DNA from: Sabethes cyaneus
Taxonomy: Eukaryota; Arthropoda; Insecta; Diptera; Culicidae
Direction: 5' to 3'
Length of the DNA stretch: 64,000 bases
Assembly (NCBI RefSeq): GCF_943734655.1
Contig: NC_071354.1
Span: 8,278,001-8,342,000 of the forward strand
Below are positions 21,202 to 33,620 of the stretch, piece after piece; positions within the stretch are counted from its first letter, which is position 1, and each line of letters begins with the position of its first letter. Made by a program: the position numbers and the translations under genes. The notes beneath the pieces were generated by a model. That model was not told the origin of the DNA, made no database searches, and saw nothing but the letters and a program-made list of their open reading frames with translations.

Positions 21202-22384
21202 AGGCATGGCACACTTTGTCGTTGTTTTATATCGAATCTAACACGGAGTTCGCATTCCTAACCGAATATTTCTATGCAAATTATCCGAGTACAAATCGAA
21301 TTGTTGCTACTGTTTCACGCTAAGGTATTTGCCCAGGAGAAATAATACATATTAAATGGGACCAGTCTTGAAGGTGTTCGGCGTAAACTGCCTCGCTAGT
21401 CACCGAACCAGGTATCGATATAATTTATGCACAATAATTTCAATTTGTTGGGAGATTATAATTCCTCGTGGATCCGAGTGAGCCGTTCGTCTGTTCGTAC
21501 TGCTGCCTTTACTTTGCGCGTATGTGTTGGTAGCAACTATGGTTATCGGGGCGAAGCCTACTTCGAGCCAAACGAGCAAAATAAGGGTATAATTATAAAT
21601 CAATGCTTGATTTATATTAATGATTGCGTTCGTTGTAAAAAGGAAAATGTCCATGTGCAATACTTAACGAACGCTGTTCACTCACACACACAGTCACACG
21701 TGTGGGTTTGCTGGCTAGTGAAAGACGTGCTGCATACTGGCAGATACTCTAACGGATACGTGACAGTTGGACAAGAATTTGTTTATTTTTTCCTCGCGGC
21801 CCGGCGCGGCTACGGCCGGCCACTATACACGCATGCATAAAGGGACCAGTTTTGCAGCCGTCCAGTTTGTCGTCGCGGTTCACTTCGGCCACTGCTGGCA
21901 GGCACCGATAGGCGCGGCTTCGACGACGGGACGCGACGCGACGGAGGGAAGGGAACATGATTGAGAACATTAATATGATTTCTGGCGTTCAATTAAAGGC
22001 AATTGTCGTCAATCAATGAGTGTGTATCGATATGCCCAGCAGCAACAGCAGCAGTAGCAGCAACGCGCGGTGGCGTTCGATCCCGTCGATCGGTACACCG
22101 CCCGGCTTGACTGGGGGTTTTGAAATTTTAAGAAAGCGAGGGCCGAGCTAAACGAACGGTTGTTGCATTGAAATCGATTTTTGTACTGGAATTTTAAGCA
22201 CTTTGGACGTGATTATGAGTCAGCGCTGATTATTAAATATGCTGGGGGATTAATTTCAAGATATATTGACAAGAAGGGATAGAAAAGTAAAAAGTAAAAG
22301 GTAAAATATAAAGCATAAGCATAAGCATACTCCGTTATTGACCAGGACCGAAGAAAATTGGAAAATGATGGCTGGAAAAAGGCA
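21126..22384 (+). other. Putative first intron, unique part
   Basis: Unique sequence after the splice donor. It contains a (GTC)8-like run at 21174-21198 and a GC-rich stretch near 21790-22110 with CAGCAG repeats. No exon with flanking AG/GT and phase 0 is convincing. Confidence 0.4.
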
Positions 22385-22872
22385 AAAGGTAAAAAGTTAA
22401 AAGTAAAAAGTAAAAAGTAAAAAGTAAAAAGTAAAAAGTAAAAAGTAAAAAGTAAAAAGTAAAAAGTAAAAAGTAAAAAGTAAAAAGTAAAAGTAAAAAG
22501 TAAAAAGTAAAAAGTAAAAAGTAAAAAGTAAAAAGTAAAAAGTAAAAAGTAAAAAGTAAAAAGTAAAAAGTAAAAAGTAAAAAGTAAAAAGTAAAAAGTA
22601 AAAAGTAAAAAGTAAAAAGTAAAAAGTAAAAAGTAAAAAGTAAAAAGTAAAAAGTAAAAAGTAAAAAGTAAAAAGCAAAAAGCAAAAAGTAAAAAGGAAA
22701 AAGTAAAAAGTAAAAAGTGAAAAGTGGAAAGTAAAAAGTAAAAAGTAAAAAGTAAAAAGTAAAAAGTAAAAAGTAAAAAGTAAAAAGTAAAAAGTAAAAA
22801 GTAAAAAGTAAAAAGTAAAAAGTAAAAAGTAAAAAGTAAAAAGTAAAAAGTAAAAAGTAAACAGTAAAAAGA
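22385..22872 (+). repeat. AAAAAGT heptanucleotide array
   Basis: About 490 bp of nearly perfect (TAAAAAG)n, roughly 68 units, with a few variants (one AAAAGT 6-mer near 22490, AAAAAGC and GGAAAAAG near 22672-22735). Because 7 is not a multiple of 3, all frames cycle through the same heptapeptide, giving a 227-codon minus-strand F/L/T/Y-rich open frame that is not a gene. Confidence 0.95.
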
Positions 22873-23056
22873 AAACAGTGAAAATTCATAGGTCAAAAGA
22901 CAGTTAACATTACAGGTCGAAAATCGAGAGATCGAAAAGTCAGTTGATTGAACAGTTGAGAAGCCGAAATGTCTTCAAGAAGTCGAAAAATCGAAAAGTT
23001 AATGAGACGATAAACAAAATTTTGAGAATCAAAGTGTCAAAACCAAACTGGTCAAA

Positions 23057-23265
23057 GTGGCCGCCCAGTTTGCTTCGGGGTACGATGCTGTCGATGCTAA
23101 CGAACCAGTCGTCGTATGTTCGAATCCCGGTTGGGAGGTGCTGCTATAGAGTCAGCTATAGAACCGTAGCACTTGAACTCTAATAGCCGGTTGTGAAGTC
23201 TGTCGATAAAGAAGGGTCAAGTTCTTAACAGGACGTTTATACCCATGGCTTTGCTTTTTGGAATG
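23057..23265 (+). mobile_element. tRNA-derived SINE, copy 1
   Basis: Head resembles a tRNA: GGCCGCCCAGTTTGCTTCGG with an A-box-like segment, then a perfect B box GTTCGAATCCC at 23118-23128 and GGTTGGGAGG closing the acceptor-like stem. The body contains GTCTGTCGATAAAGAAGGG and the copy ends near CATGGCTTTGCTTTTTGG. It resembles tRNA-derived SINEs of mosquitoes. It is inserted within the GTCGAAAA satellite. Confidence 0.8.
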
Positions 23266-26200
23266 GTTAAAATGCTGATGAAAAATTGAAACGTGGAAAA
23301 GTCAATGAATCGAAAATTGAAAAAGGCGATAAGTAGAAAAGAAAAGTTTGAAAAAGGTCGAAAGTAAAGAAGTCGAAACGTCGAAAAATTAAAAAATCGA
23401 AAAGATTAAAAGACAAGTACAAAAGTATGAGAATCGAAAAAGCAAAAGAAACCAGGTTGAAAAGAGCCTTTTCGGATAAACGAAAGTTTGAAATTCTAAA
23501 AGGTAAAAGTCGTCGTGGTCGTCGTCGTCGTCAGTTGAAAAGTAAAAGTTCCAAGGTCGAAAAGCCGTAAAGTCGAGAAAACGAAAAGTCGAAAACTCGA
23601 AAAGTTGAACAGTCGAAATGCTCCAAAGTCGAAAAGTCGTGTAGTTAAAATACTGAAATGTCGGAGAATCCTAAAGTCGAAAATTCGCAGTCAAAAAGCC
23701 AAAATATCGAAAACTCGAAAAGACAAAAAGCTGAAAATTAGAAAAAAAGAAGCAAAGTCGAAAAACCGAAAAGTCGAGAAGCCTCAAAATCGAAAACTTG
23801 AAAAGTCGGAATGTCGAAAAATCAAAAATTGAAAAGTCGTAAAGCCGAAATGGTGAAAATTCGAGAAGTCCCAAGGTCGAAAATTCGAAAAGTTGGAAAG
23901 TCGAAAAGTTGCGAAATCGCAAAGTCAAAAAGTCGAAAAAACAAGAATCCCTTAAGTCGAAAATTCGAAAGCTCCAAAAGCCGTGAAGTTGAAAAGTCGA
24001 AAAGTTCCAAAGCCCTAAAGTCGAAAAGTTCCCAAAGTCGTATAGTTAAAATGCAGAAAAGTCGAATATTCGAAAAGTTGAAAAGTCGAAAAATCGAAAG
24101 CCGAAAAGTGGAAAGTCGAGAAGTCGCAAAGTCGTAAAGTCGAAATGTTCGAATAGTAGAAATCGCGTTTTTGGATAAACGAAAGTTTGAGAATCTAAAA
24201 GACAAAAGTACAAAGGTGAATAGTCGAAGTCGAATAGAAATGCCGAAAAGAAGCAAAAATTAAAAGTCAAAAAGCCGAAAAGTCGAAAAAAGGCAAAAAG
24301 TGCTGAGGATGGAAAAGAAGAAAGTCCGAAATTAGAAAAGTTCGAAAAGATCAGAAATCTGAGAATCCAAAAGGAGAAAATCAAAATGTCGAAAAGACGA
24401 AGGTTGTGAAGTTGAGAAATTGAAAAGTCGAAAAGTTGAAAAGTCACGGAGCTAAAAAGTACAAAAAACTAAGAATCGAAAAGGTGATAGTCCGAAAGTA
24501 GAAATCGAAAAGAATCGAAAAGACGAAAACTGAAAGGTCGAAACGTCGAAAAATAGAAGGTCGAAATATTGAAAAGTCGAAGAATACAAAAGTCGCGAAA
24601 CCGGAAAGTCGGAAAGTGAGTCAACAAGACGAAAAGCTGAAAAATTAAACAGGCGATAAGTACAAAAGTTTGGGAATCGACAAGACGAAAAAAACAAGTT
24701 TAAAAAGCCGTATAGTTAAAAGTTCGAATAGTAGAAATCGCCGTTTTGGATAAATGCAAAATTGAGAATCGAAAATGCCAAGTAAAAAGGTTGAATAGTC
24801 AAAGTTTAAATTCAAAAGTCGAAAAGTTAAAATGTAGAAAAGCCAAGAAGTCGTAAATCCGAAGAGTCAAAAAGTACAAAAATCTGAGGACAGAGAAGGC
24901 GTAAGTCGAAAGTTCGAAAGCAGAAAAGTTCGATAATGAAAAATTCGAAAAGACGAAGTTTCTGAGCCGATAAAGTGAGAATCGAAATGTCGAAAAAACG
25001 CATGTTCGAAAGTTGAAAAATTCGAAAGTCAAAAAGACATTGAAACGTCTTAGAATCGACATGGCGAAAAACGGAAGGTCGAAAAGTCGGAAAATCGAAG
25101 GTCGAAAAGACAAAAATCCAGAATTTGAAACGTCGAAAAGTGAAAAAATGGGAATGTCAAAAAGGCGATAAGTACAAGAGTTTGAGAAACGACAAGACGG
25201 AAGTAACAAGGTTGAAAAGTCGAATAATAGAAATTGTTTTTTTGGATAAACGAAAGTTTGAGAATCGAAAAGGCAACAGATTGAGGAAACATTAAAAGCT
25301 GAAGTCGGAAAGTTTAAAAGTCGAAAAGTTGAAAAGTCAGAAAACCGGGAAGTCAAAGAGCTAAAAGGTACAAAATTTTGCAGAGAGAAAAGGCGAAAGT
25401 CGAAAGTTCGCAGTTCGAGAATCAAAAAATTCGAAAAGTCAGCGAATCTAAAAGATGAAAATCGAAACAATGGTCGTGAAATCCAGAATTCGAAAAGTCG
25501 AAAAGTCGAAAAACGGAAAAATCGAATGGTGGAAAAGTTAAAAGTCAAAGACGTCCAAAGCACAAAAGTCTAAGAATCGAAATAACGAAAGTCAGAAAGC
25601 TTGAAAATTCGAAAACCTAAAAGTCTTAGAATCGAAAAGGCGAAAACCGGAAGGTCGAAAAGCGGAAAAGTCGAAGGCCGAAAAGATGAAAATCCAGAAG
25701 TCTAAACGTCGAAATATCAAAACGACGATAAGTATAAGCTTTTGAGAATGAATAAGACGGAAGTAACAAGGTTGAAAGGTCGAATAGCTAAAAATTCGAA
25801 TGGTCGAAGTCACTTTTTTGGATAAACAAGTTTAAGAATCTAAAAGGCATAAGTAGAAAGATTGAAAAGCAGAAATTATAAAGTGTAAAAGCCGGACAGC
25901 TGAAAAGTCGAAAGGGCAACACGTCAAAAAACCGAAGTGGTGTCGATTACTTGGCTTTAATTTTTCGACTTCTCGACTTCTTCTGAAAATTTTCAGTCAA
26001 ACAGGTCAAAGTTTTTTTTGTCGAAAAGCTGAAAAGTCAAACAGGCGAGAGGTACAAAAGTTTGAGAGTCGAAAGCCAAAAGTTAAAAGTTAAAAGTCTA
26101 AAGTCAAGTCAAAAGTCAAGAGTCGGAAGTCAGAAGTCAAAGGTCAAAAGTCTAAACTCTAAACTCAAAAGTCGAAAGTTGAAAATCAGCAATCAAAAGT

Positions 26201-26532
26201 CAAAATTGAAAAGTAAAACTTAAAGACTACAAATCGTTAATCGAGAAGTCGAAAAATATAACAGTCAAACGACGATAAACCTGAGAATCGAAAAAAACTA
26301 AAGACGAAAAGACAAAAATCGAAAGTTGTGAAGTCGAAGAGTTGCAAAGTTCAAGTTTATAAGGCGTCCGAAAAGTCGAAAAGTGGAATTGTTTGAAAAT
26401 TCGAAAGTCAAAATATTGATAAGTCGAAAAATAGAGAAATTGAATAGTCGAAAAGTCAATGACTCGTAGTTTAGAAATGTCGAAAAGTCAAAAAGCCGAA
26501 AAGGAATAAAATCAAAGCAAAGTAATGGGTAC

Positions 26533-26706
26533 AAACGTCCTTAAGAACTTGGCCCTTGTTTATCAACAGACTACGCAGCCGGTTATAAGTTTTATTAGTG
26601 CAAAGATCCCATTGACTCTATAGCGGTACCGACCAGTCGAGACTCGAACATACGACAACTGACTTGTTAAGGCTAGCATCGTCCCACGGAACTAACTGGG
26701 CGGGCA
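26533..26706 (-). mobile_element. tRNA-derived SINE, copy 2
   Basis: Inverted relative of copy 1: CGCCCAGTTAGTTCCG start, B box region TATGTTCGAGTCTCG, then the shared CTGCGTAGTCTGTTGATAAA...AAGTTCTTAAGGACG body. It is shorter than copy 1 at the 3' end and has a different middle. Also inserted in the satellite. Confidence 0.78.
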
Positions 26707-28054
26707 TTCACGTGCAAGCCGAAAAGAAAAAAATTCTAAAATTTAAAAAGTTTGAAAGTCGACGAAACGAAAAACTAAAAATCTGAAAAGTTGAAAGTCA
26801 AAAAGCCACAAATCGAAAGTCGTAAACTCGAAAAGTTGAAAAGTCGTAAAGCCGAAAGTTGATGGTTTGAAGCTCATAGTTGGAAGTTAAAAATCGACAA
26901 CAGAAAGTTGAAAGACGAAAAACCCAAAACTTGACATGATATAGATCGAATAGCCGAAAAGTCGCGAAAAGAACGTAATATCGAATAGTCAAAAAGTCGG
27001 CAAATTGAACTTCGGAATGCAGATAATCGAAAATTGAAAGTTCATCAATCGAGAAGAAAAGTATCGAACAGTCCAAAGGCGAAAAATTAAAAATTTGAAC
27101 AGTTAGAAATTCGAATAGTTGAAAGTCAAAAACTAAAATTTAAGAGTCAAAAGTTAACAGTCAAATTTCTTAAATCAAAAGTTAAAAATCAATAGTAAAA
27201 ATGCGAAATATCGAACATGTTAGAAGAGTGGGGATTGTTACAGAAGCAAAACTAACGTCCAAAAACTCTAAAAAGTCTAAAAATGTAAAAAATGTCAGTC
27301 CAATAAGTCGGACTTACTCAGTCTGTCGAAAATTCAAACAAGGGATAAAATGTAAAGAATTAGAAATAACGAAAAAGGAAATTTTAGAATTAGCAAAAAA
27401 GCGTATAATAATATAAATGTATAAATAATAAAATAAAAAAAGTAAGTATAACTCAAAAGAAAGGATTTCAAAATAGTAGAAAACAGTCAAAACTAGCATA
27501 AAAGTACGAAATTTTGAACAGTTAAATAAAATCAAGTGAGTCAAAAAGGAAAAAAACTAAATAGATCAAATTAAAATTAAAAATTAGAAGTTTAAATTGT
27601 TAAACTGAATAAAGTTAGGAAAATGCAGCAACTGAAAAAGAAACTTTCAACCAACAAGTTATATTGAAGTTAACAAAAGCAAAAACTTGTACTCAAATAA
27701 AACCAAACGCAAAAAAGTTGAACGATTGAAAAGTTGAAAATTTGAAAAGTTTAAAGGTCGAAACAAGAAAAGTCAAAAAGTTAAAAAGTTGTAACGCTAA
27801 AAGGTCGAAAATCCGATAAGTCAAACAGTCGAGAAGTCGAAAAGTCGAAAAGTAGACAGTTGAAAGTCAAAAAGTTAAAAAGTCGAAAAGTGGAACGTTA
27901 AAAAACCGAAAGCTTGCGAGGTCGCAAAGTCGAAAATTCGGAAAGTGGTGAGGTCGCCAACTCGAAAGTCGAGAAACTCCAAAGTCAAAAAGTCGAAAGC
28001 TCGAAAATCCAAAAAGTTGAAAAGTCGTAAAGTCGAAATGCTGAAAAGTCCAAT

Positions 28055-28529
28055 AAGGCCATTGCAAATTATTTTTAAAGTTCTTGTCAACTCCCGCTTG
28101 GAAATTGGCTTTAAAAATCGGGGGGCAAAAAAAATGATTTGTAGGATACGAGTTAATTTTTTTTCTATAAAACCAATTTTCTGTGGACTCTACAGCTTGA
28201 AAAACTCGAAAAATGAGTGTACGAGTTGAGTTAATGCTTCTAGCATGAAACAGAAATGGAAGTTTGAACAGTGGAATTTTCGAAACTCGGCCAAAAAAAA
28301 TTTCTTTCGTTTTTGTCTTTTTGTTCGTAGATTTTTACATGAAAAATAACAACGTATTTATCAAAAGCAAGAATAGATTTGGTTTTAACGTTTAAACTTT
28401 AAGTGCCTAAAATTCATATTTCTTTTGCTCGATTAAAAAATTCTCTTTGTTTTTTTACGCCCCCCCCCCTTTCAGTAGCCCAGCATCGGAGGGACAAAAA
28501 CTTTTTAAAATATTTGTAATAGCCTAATC
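28055..28529. mobile_element. Poly-G MITE, full copy
   Basis: ~475 bp with inverted ends: AAGGCCATTGCAAATTATTT at the left and, inverted, TTAGGCTATTACAAATATTT at the right. Contains G runs near each end and AT-rich sequence with AAAACTCGAAAAATGAGTG. Related copies are at 33888-34300 and 9022-9212. No transposase. It sits in the GTCGAAAA satellite. Confidence 0.65.
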
Positions 28530-31500
28530 TCAAAGTCGAAAAATCGCAATGACGAACGGTCAAAGAGTGGAAAGTCGAGAAGTCGAAAGTCGCAAAGTTA
28601 CAAAGTCGAAAAACCGAAAAGTTGAAAAGACGAAAATCGAAAAGCCTTAAAGTAGAAAGCTCTAAAAGCCGAAAAGTTGCAAAGTCGAAAAATCCCAAAG
28701 TCAAAAATTCAAAAAGTTGAAAAGTCGAAAAATCGGAAAGTCGAAAAATTGAAAGCCGAAAAGTCGAGAAGCCGAAATTTGAAAAGTAGAACGTCGAGAA
28801 GCCGAAAAGTGGAAATTCGAAAAGTTGCGAGATTGCAAAGCCAAAAAGCCCAAAAGTCCAAAAAACGAAAAATTGAGAAATCCCAATGTCGAAAACTCGA
28901 AAGGCAGAAAGCGAAATCCAAATGTCGAAAAGTCGTAAAGCCGAAATGCTGAAAAGGCGCAAAGTCGAAAAACCGAAAAGTCGAAAGCTCGAACAGTCAT
29001 AAAGCTGAAAATTCGATAAGTACCAAAGTCGAAAATCAAAAAGTTCCAAAGTCGTAAAGTCGAGAAACAGAAAAATCGTATAGTCGAAATGCCGAAAAGC
29101 CGGAATGTCCCAAAGTCGAAAAGTTGAAAAATCGAGAAGTCGAAAGGTGGAAGGTGGAGGGTCGAGAAGCTCTAAAGTCGAAAACCCAAAAAGCTAAAAA
29201 TTAGAATAGTTGCAAAGTCCCAGTGTCGTAAAGTTGAAAAGACGAAAAGTCGAGATGCCTCAAAGTCGAAAACTCGAAAAGCCGAAAAGTTCCAAAGTCC
29301 CAAAGTCGAAAAGTTGTATAGTCGAAATGCTGAATAGTCGAAAATTCGAAATGTTGAAAAGTCGGAAAGTCGAAAAGTACCAAAATCCCAAGTTCGACAA
29401 GTCGCATAGCCGAAATGTTAAAAAGTTGAAAATTCGAAAGGTCGAGAAGTTCGAAAATTGGAAAGTCGAAAAGTTGCGAGATCGCAAAGTCAAAAAACTG
29501 AAAATCGAAAAAAAAAACGAAAAGCCAAAATGCTGAAAATTAGAAAAGTTTCAAAATCTCAATGTCGAGAAGTCGAAAAGTCGAAATTGGGGCATCTGAT
29601 CGAAAAGTCAAAGTCCAAAGCTCGAAAAGCCAAAAAGTTGAAAAGTCGAAAAGTCGGAAAGTCGATTAATCAGAAGTTGAAAAACCGAAAAGTCGAGAAT
29701 TTGGCGCTTCTCGAAAGCAGAAAAGTTTATAAGTCGAAAACTCGAAAGCTTGAAAAGCCAAAAAGTTGAAAAGGCCAAAAGTCCCAAAGACGAAAGGTAG
29801 TCTAGTCGAAATACTGAAAAGTCGGAAAGTCCCAAAGTCGAAAATACGAAAAGTTGAATATTCGGAAAATCGAAGGTCGAAAAGTCGAGAAGCCGAAAAG
29901 TCGATAGTTGACAAGCGGGAAGTCGAGAAATCGAACAATCGAAAAAGCGAGAAGTCGCCGAGTCGTAAAGTCTGAATAGTCGCAAAGTCGAAGAGTCGTA
30001 AAGTCGAAAAACCGAAAAATCGAGAAGCGCCAAAGTCGAAAGCGCGAAAAGCCGAAAAGCTGATAAGTCGGAAAATCGAAAAGTCGAGAAGCCGAAAACT
30101 TGAAAGCTCGAAAAGCCAAAAACTTGAAAATTTCCAAAGTCGAAAGGCCGTATAGTCGAAATGCTGAAAAGACGGAAAATCCCTAAGTCGAAAAGTCGGA
30201 AAGTCGAAAAGTCGATAAGTCGAAAAATCTAAAAGTCAAGAAGTCGCAAAGTTAAAGTCGAAATGCTGAATAATCGCAAAGTGGAAGAGTCATAAAGTCC
30301 AAAAACCAAAAAGTCGAGAAACCCCAAAATTGAAAGCTCGAGAAGCCGAAAAGTCGAAAAGTTCCAGCGTCCTAATGTCGAAAAGTCGTTAAGTCCAAGT
30401 ACTGAAAAGTCGAAAAATCGGAAATCAAAGAAACAAAACAAATTACACAAAATGCGGGCGTTCGGAGAAAGCCTTCAAATCAAAATAATCAAAAGGTCGA
30501 ATAATCGGGGAATCTAAAAGTCGAAAATGCAAGAAGTATTAATAGCCTTGACAAGTCGAGAATAAGAATAGTCGAATTCGTAGTTTAGTTAATTAATAGT
30601 AGTTAGTTAATTCGAAATGCTGAAAAGTTCAAAAGCTAAAAAGGGAAAAATTCTAAAAGTTAAAAACTTTGAAAGTGAACAAATTGAAAAGTTCGATAGT
30701 CAAAATGCTGACAAGTCGAAAAGAAGTAAAGTCGATAGTGGAGAAGTCGGTATTTGACGGCGTCCATAGTCGCAAGTTAAAAATCGAAACCCGAAAATTG
30801 TAAGATGAAAACCCAAAACAGGAAAGGATAAAAGACGAAAAATTCAAAACTGAACCGATTGGCCGAAAAATCGAAAAAAAAAGAATGTTGGAATATCCAA
30901 AAGCTAAAACGAAAAGTTGAAAATTAGAATTGAAAGACGAAAAGTTTGGAAAAAATTGTTGAAATGACGAACAGGCCTAAATTAGAAAAATGGAATGGTT
31001 GACAAAAATCAAAATTTAAGAGTTTAACTCTATGAATAGTCAAACTCAAAATATCGGACATTTTAGTTGGGATTGTTACAAAAAGCAAAGATTAGAAATA
31101 GCGAAAAAGGAAATTTGAGAATAAAATCCATGATGTCGGAAGAGGTCGAAAGAAAAACTTGAGAAAAGTAACATTTTTTGATAAAGCAAAAAAAAAGTTA
31201 TATAGAAAAAAATCTAGAAAAAGAGAGATTTTAAAATAGCAGAAAACAGTCAAAACTAACTTTGAAAACGTTAACTAAAATCAAGTAATTCAAAAAAGAA
31301 AAGGAAATAAATCGAAACAATCAGAAGAGTTTCGTTTATCAATAAAACTAGGGTCAAAAGGAAAAATTGAAAGTTTAACTTGTTAAGTTGAAAAAAGTAT
31401 GGAAAGTACAATGACTGAAAAAGAAGCTTTTAACTAAAAAGTTATTAAAGTCGACGAAAATAAAAACCTGTAAGTAAATAAAACAAAAAGCAAAACTAGT

Positions 31501-32337
31501 TGATAGATCAAACAGCTCAAAAGAAACGAAATTTGAAAAATGAGAATGAGTGTCGAGAAGTCGAAAAGTAGACAGTCGAAAGTCGAAAAGTCGTAAATTG
31601 GAAAATCGAAAGACGAGAAGACGAAAAGTCGAATAGCCGAGAAGTCGAAAAGCTAAAAAGTTGAAAAAATGTTGAAAAGGGTAATAGTTTCAAAATCGAA
31701 AATTTAAAAGGTTGGAATGCCGAAAAGTGGAAAATCGAGAAGTCGGAAAGTTGAAAAGTGCAAAGTCGAGAAATTGAAGAAAAAGACGAGAGGTCGAAAA
31801 ATCGAAAAGTGGAAAGTCGAAAACTCGAGAAGTTGAAAGTCACAAAGTCAAAAAGTCGACAAACCAAAAAGTTACAAAGACGAAAAGCCGAGAAGCCCCG
31901 AAGTCGAAAGCTCGAAAAGTCAAAAAGTTCCAAAGTTGAAAATTCCAAAAATCTGAAAGTCGTACAATCGAAAGAGGAAAGTCGAGAAACCGAAAAGCCG
32001 AAATTTGAAAAGTGGAGTCGAGAAGTCGAAAGATCAAAAAGTCGAAAAGTTGAGAAGTCCCAAAATTGACAACTCGAAAGCTCGAAAAGCCAAAACACTG
32101 AAAATTAAAATTGAAATATCGAAAAGTCAAAAAGCCTGAAAGTCAAAGAGCTGAAATTTGAAAAGTTGGAAAGAGAAATGTCGAACAGTCCAAATGCGAA
32201 AAATCTAAAAGATGAATAGTTAGAAATTCGAATAGTAGAAAGTCAAAAGCTAAAATTTAAAATTCAAAAGTCAAAAAACAAAAGCTAAAACTCGAAATGA
32301 GAAGAGTTGGGATTATTACAAAAAGCAAAAATAAAGT

Positions 32338-32689
32338 AAGTAGTAAGGGGGAAATCCACCATCATTTCAAGGACATGCCAGTGTATGTGGGTAGACTTAC
32401 AGTAGATCCAAATTTGATTATCAAATGAATATCACACTAATGCTGTTATAGAAGGACCAAAAGGGATTAGGCGGACCCACAAGCAGAGACACTTGTGCGC
32501 ATTCCGGGGTTTTGAGATTTTCCTTCCAGTATTAGGATCCTTCCATGTAATAATCAATTTCGCTGCACCAGCTTTAACCCACGTGATTTTTTGTGAGAAG
32601 AAGAACTTGACATAATTGTTTCGGACCTTAAGGACTCTGGTTGGCAATCCACTCCATCATCCAGCCTTCCACAATTATGCTGTTCGTTG
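32338..32689 (-). mobile_element. SINE-like retroposon with 22-bp target duplication
   Basis: A 352-bp insertion flanked by the same 22-bp sequence (TTACAAAAAGCAAAAATAAA and two more bases) at 32316-32337 and 32690-32711. It shares the block GAAGGACCAAAAGGGATT with the elements at 12352 and 54258. A 71-codon minus-strand frame (32432-32647) is present but the other copies do not preserve it, so it is probably not coding. Confidence 0.72.
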
Positions 32690-33620
32690 TTACAAAAAGC
32701 AAAAATAAAGTCCAAAAACTCGAAAAAGTCTAAAACTGTAAAAAACGTCAGTCCAATAAATCAGACTTACTCAGTCTGTCGAAAATTAAAAAAAAAAGAA
32801 TAAAATATAAAGAACTAGACATATCGAAAAAGAAAATTTGGAAATAAGCTGAAAATTAGAAAAGTTTCAAAGTCCCAAAGTCGAAAAGACGTAAAGTTGA
32901 AATGATGAAAAGTCGAAGGTTCGAAAAGTAGAAAAGTCGAAAAATCAGAAAGTCGAAATATCGAAAGTCGAAAAGTCGAGAAGCCAAAAAGTCGAATACT
33001 GGAAATCTCGAAAAGCCAAAAAGCTAAAAATTACAAAAATTTCAAAGTCCCAATGCCAAAAAGTCCTAAAGTTGAAATGCTGAAAAGACGCAAAGATGTA
33101 TGGTTTAAAAACCGAAAAGTTGGAAAGTCTCAAAGTCGAAAGCTCAAAAAGCCAAAAAGTTGAAAAGTCGAAAAGTCCCAAAGTTGAAACAATGGAAAGT
33201 TGAAAAGTAGAGAAGCCGAAATGTCGAAAACTCGAAAGCTTGAATAGCCAAAGAAGTTGAAAATCCCAAAATTTTCAAAGTCGAAATGTCGTATAGCCGA
33301 AATGCTGAAAAGCCGGAAAGTCCCAAAGCCGAAAATTCAAAAAATTGAAAAATCGGAAAGTCGAAAAATCGAAAGTCGAAAAGCCGAAAAGTCGAAAGTT
33401 GAAAAGTGGAAAGTGGAAAGTCGAGAAGTCGAAAAATCGAAACATCGAGAAGTCGAAAGTTCGAAAAGCCGAAAAGTTGAAAAGTAGAAAAATCGAGAAT
33501 CCCCAAAGTCGAAACCTCAAAAGCTCGGTAAGCCAAAAAGCTGAAAATTAGAAAAATTTCAAAGTCTCAATGTCGAAAAGTTGTTAATTCTAAATGCCGT
33601 AAAGTCGAAAAATCAAAAAT

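Larger units (their letters stand above)
22900..33620. repeat. Degenerate GTCGAAAA satellite with higher-order structure
   Basis: More than 10 kb dominated by irregular 8-14-bp variants of GTCGAAAA (AAAAGTCGAAAAGTTG and so on). Interspersed are recurring spacer blocks: GTCAGTCCAATAA at about 27293 and 32747, and GAAAACAGTCAAAACTA at about 27478 and 31242, indicating multi-kilobase higher-order repeats. Insertions are listed separately (23057, 26533, 28055, 32338). Minus-strand frames rich in RLFDFSTF are translations of the satellite and are rejected as genes. Confidence 0.88.

Noticed and set aside
22213..22896. 227-codon minus-strand frame rich in F, L, T and Y
   Set aside because: A product of the AAAAAGT array; all three frames give the same cyclic heptapeptide.
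23671..33536. Many minus-strand frames of 70-254 codons reading RLFDFSTF
   Set aside because: Stop-poor translation of the GTCGAAAA satellite; no start context, no domain, frames on both strands.
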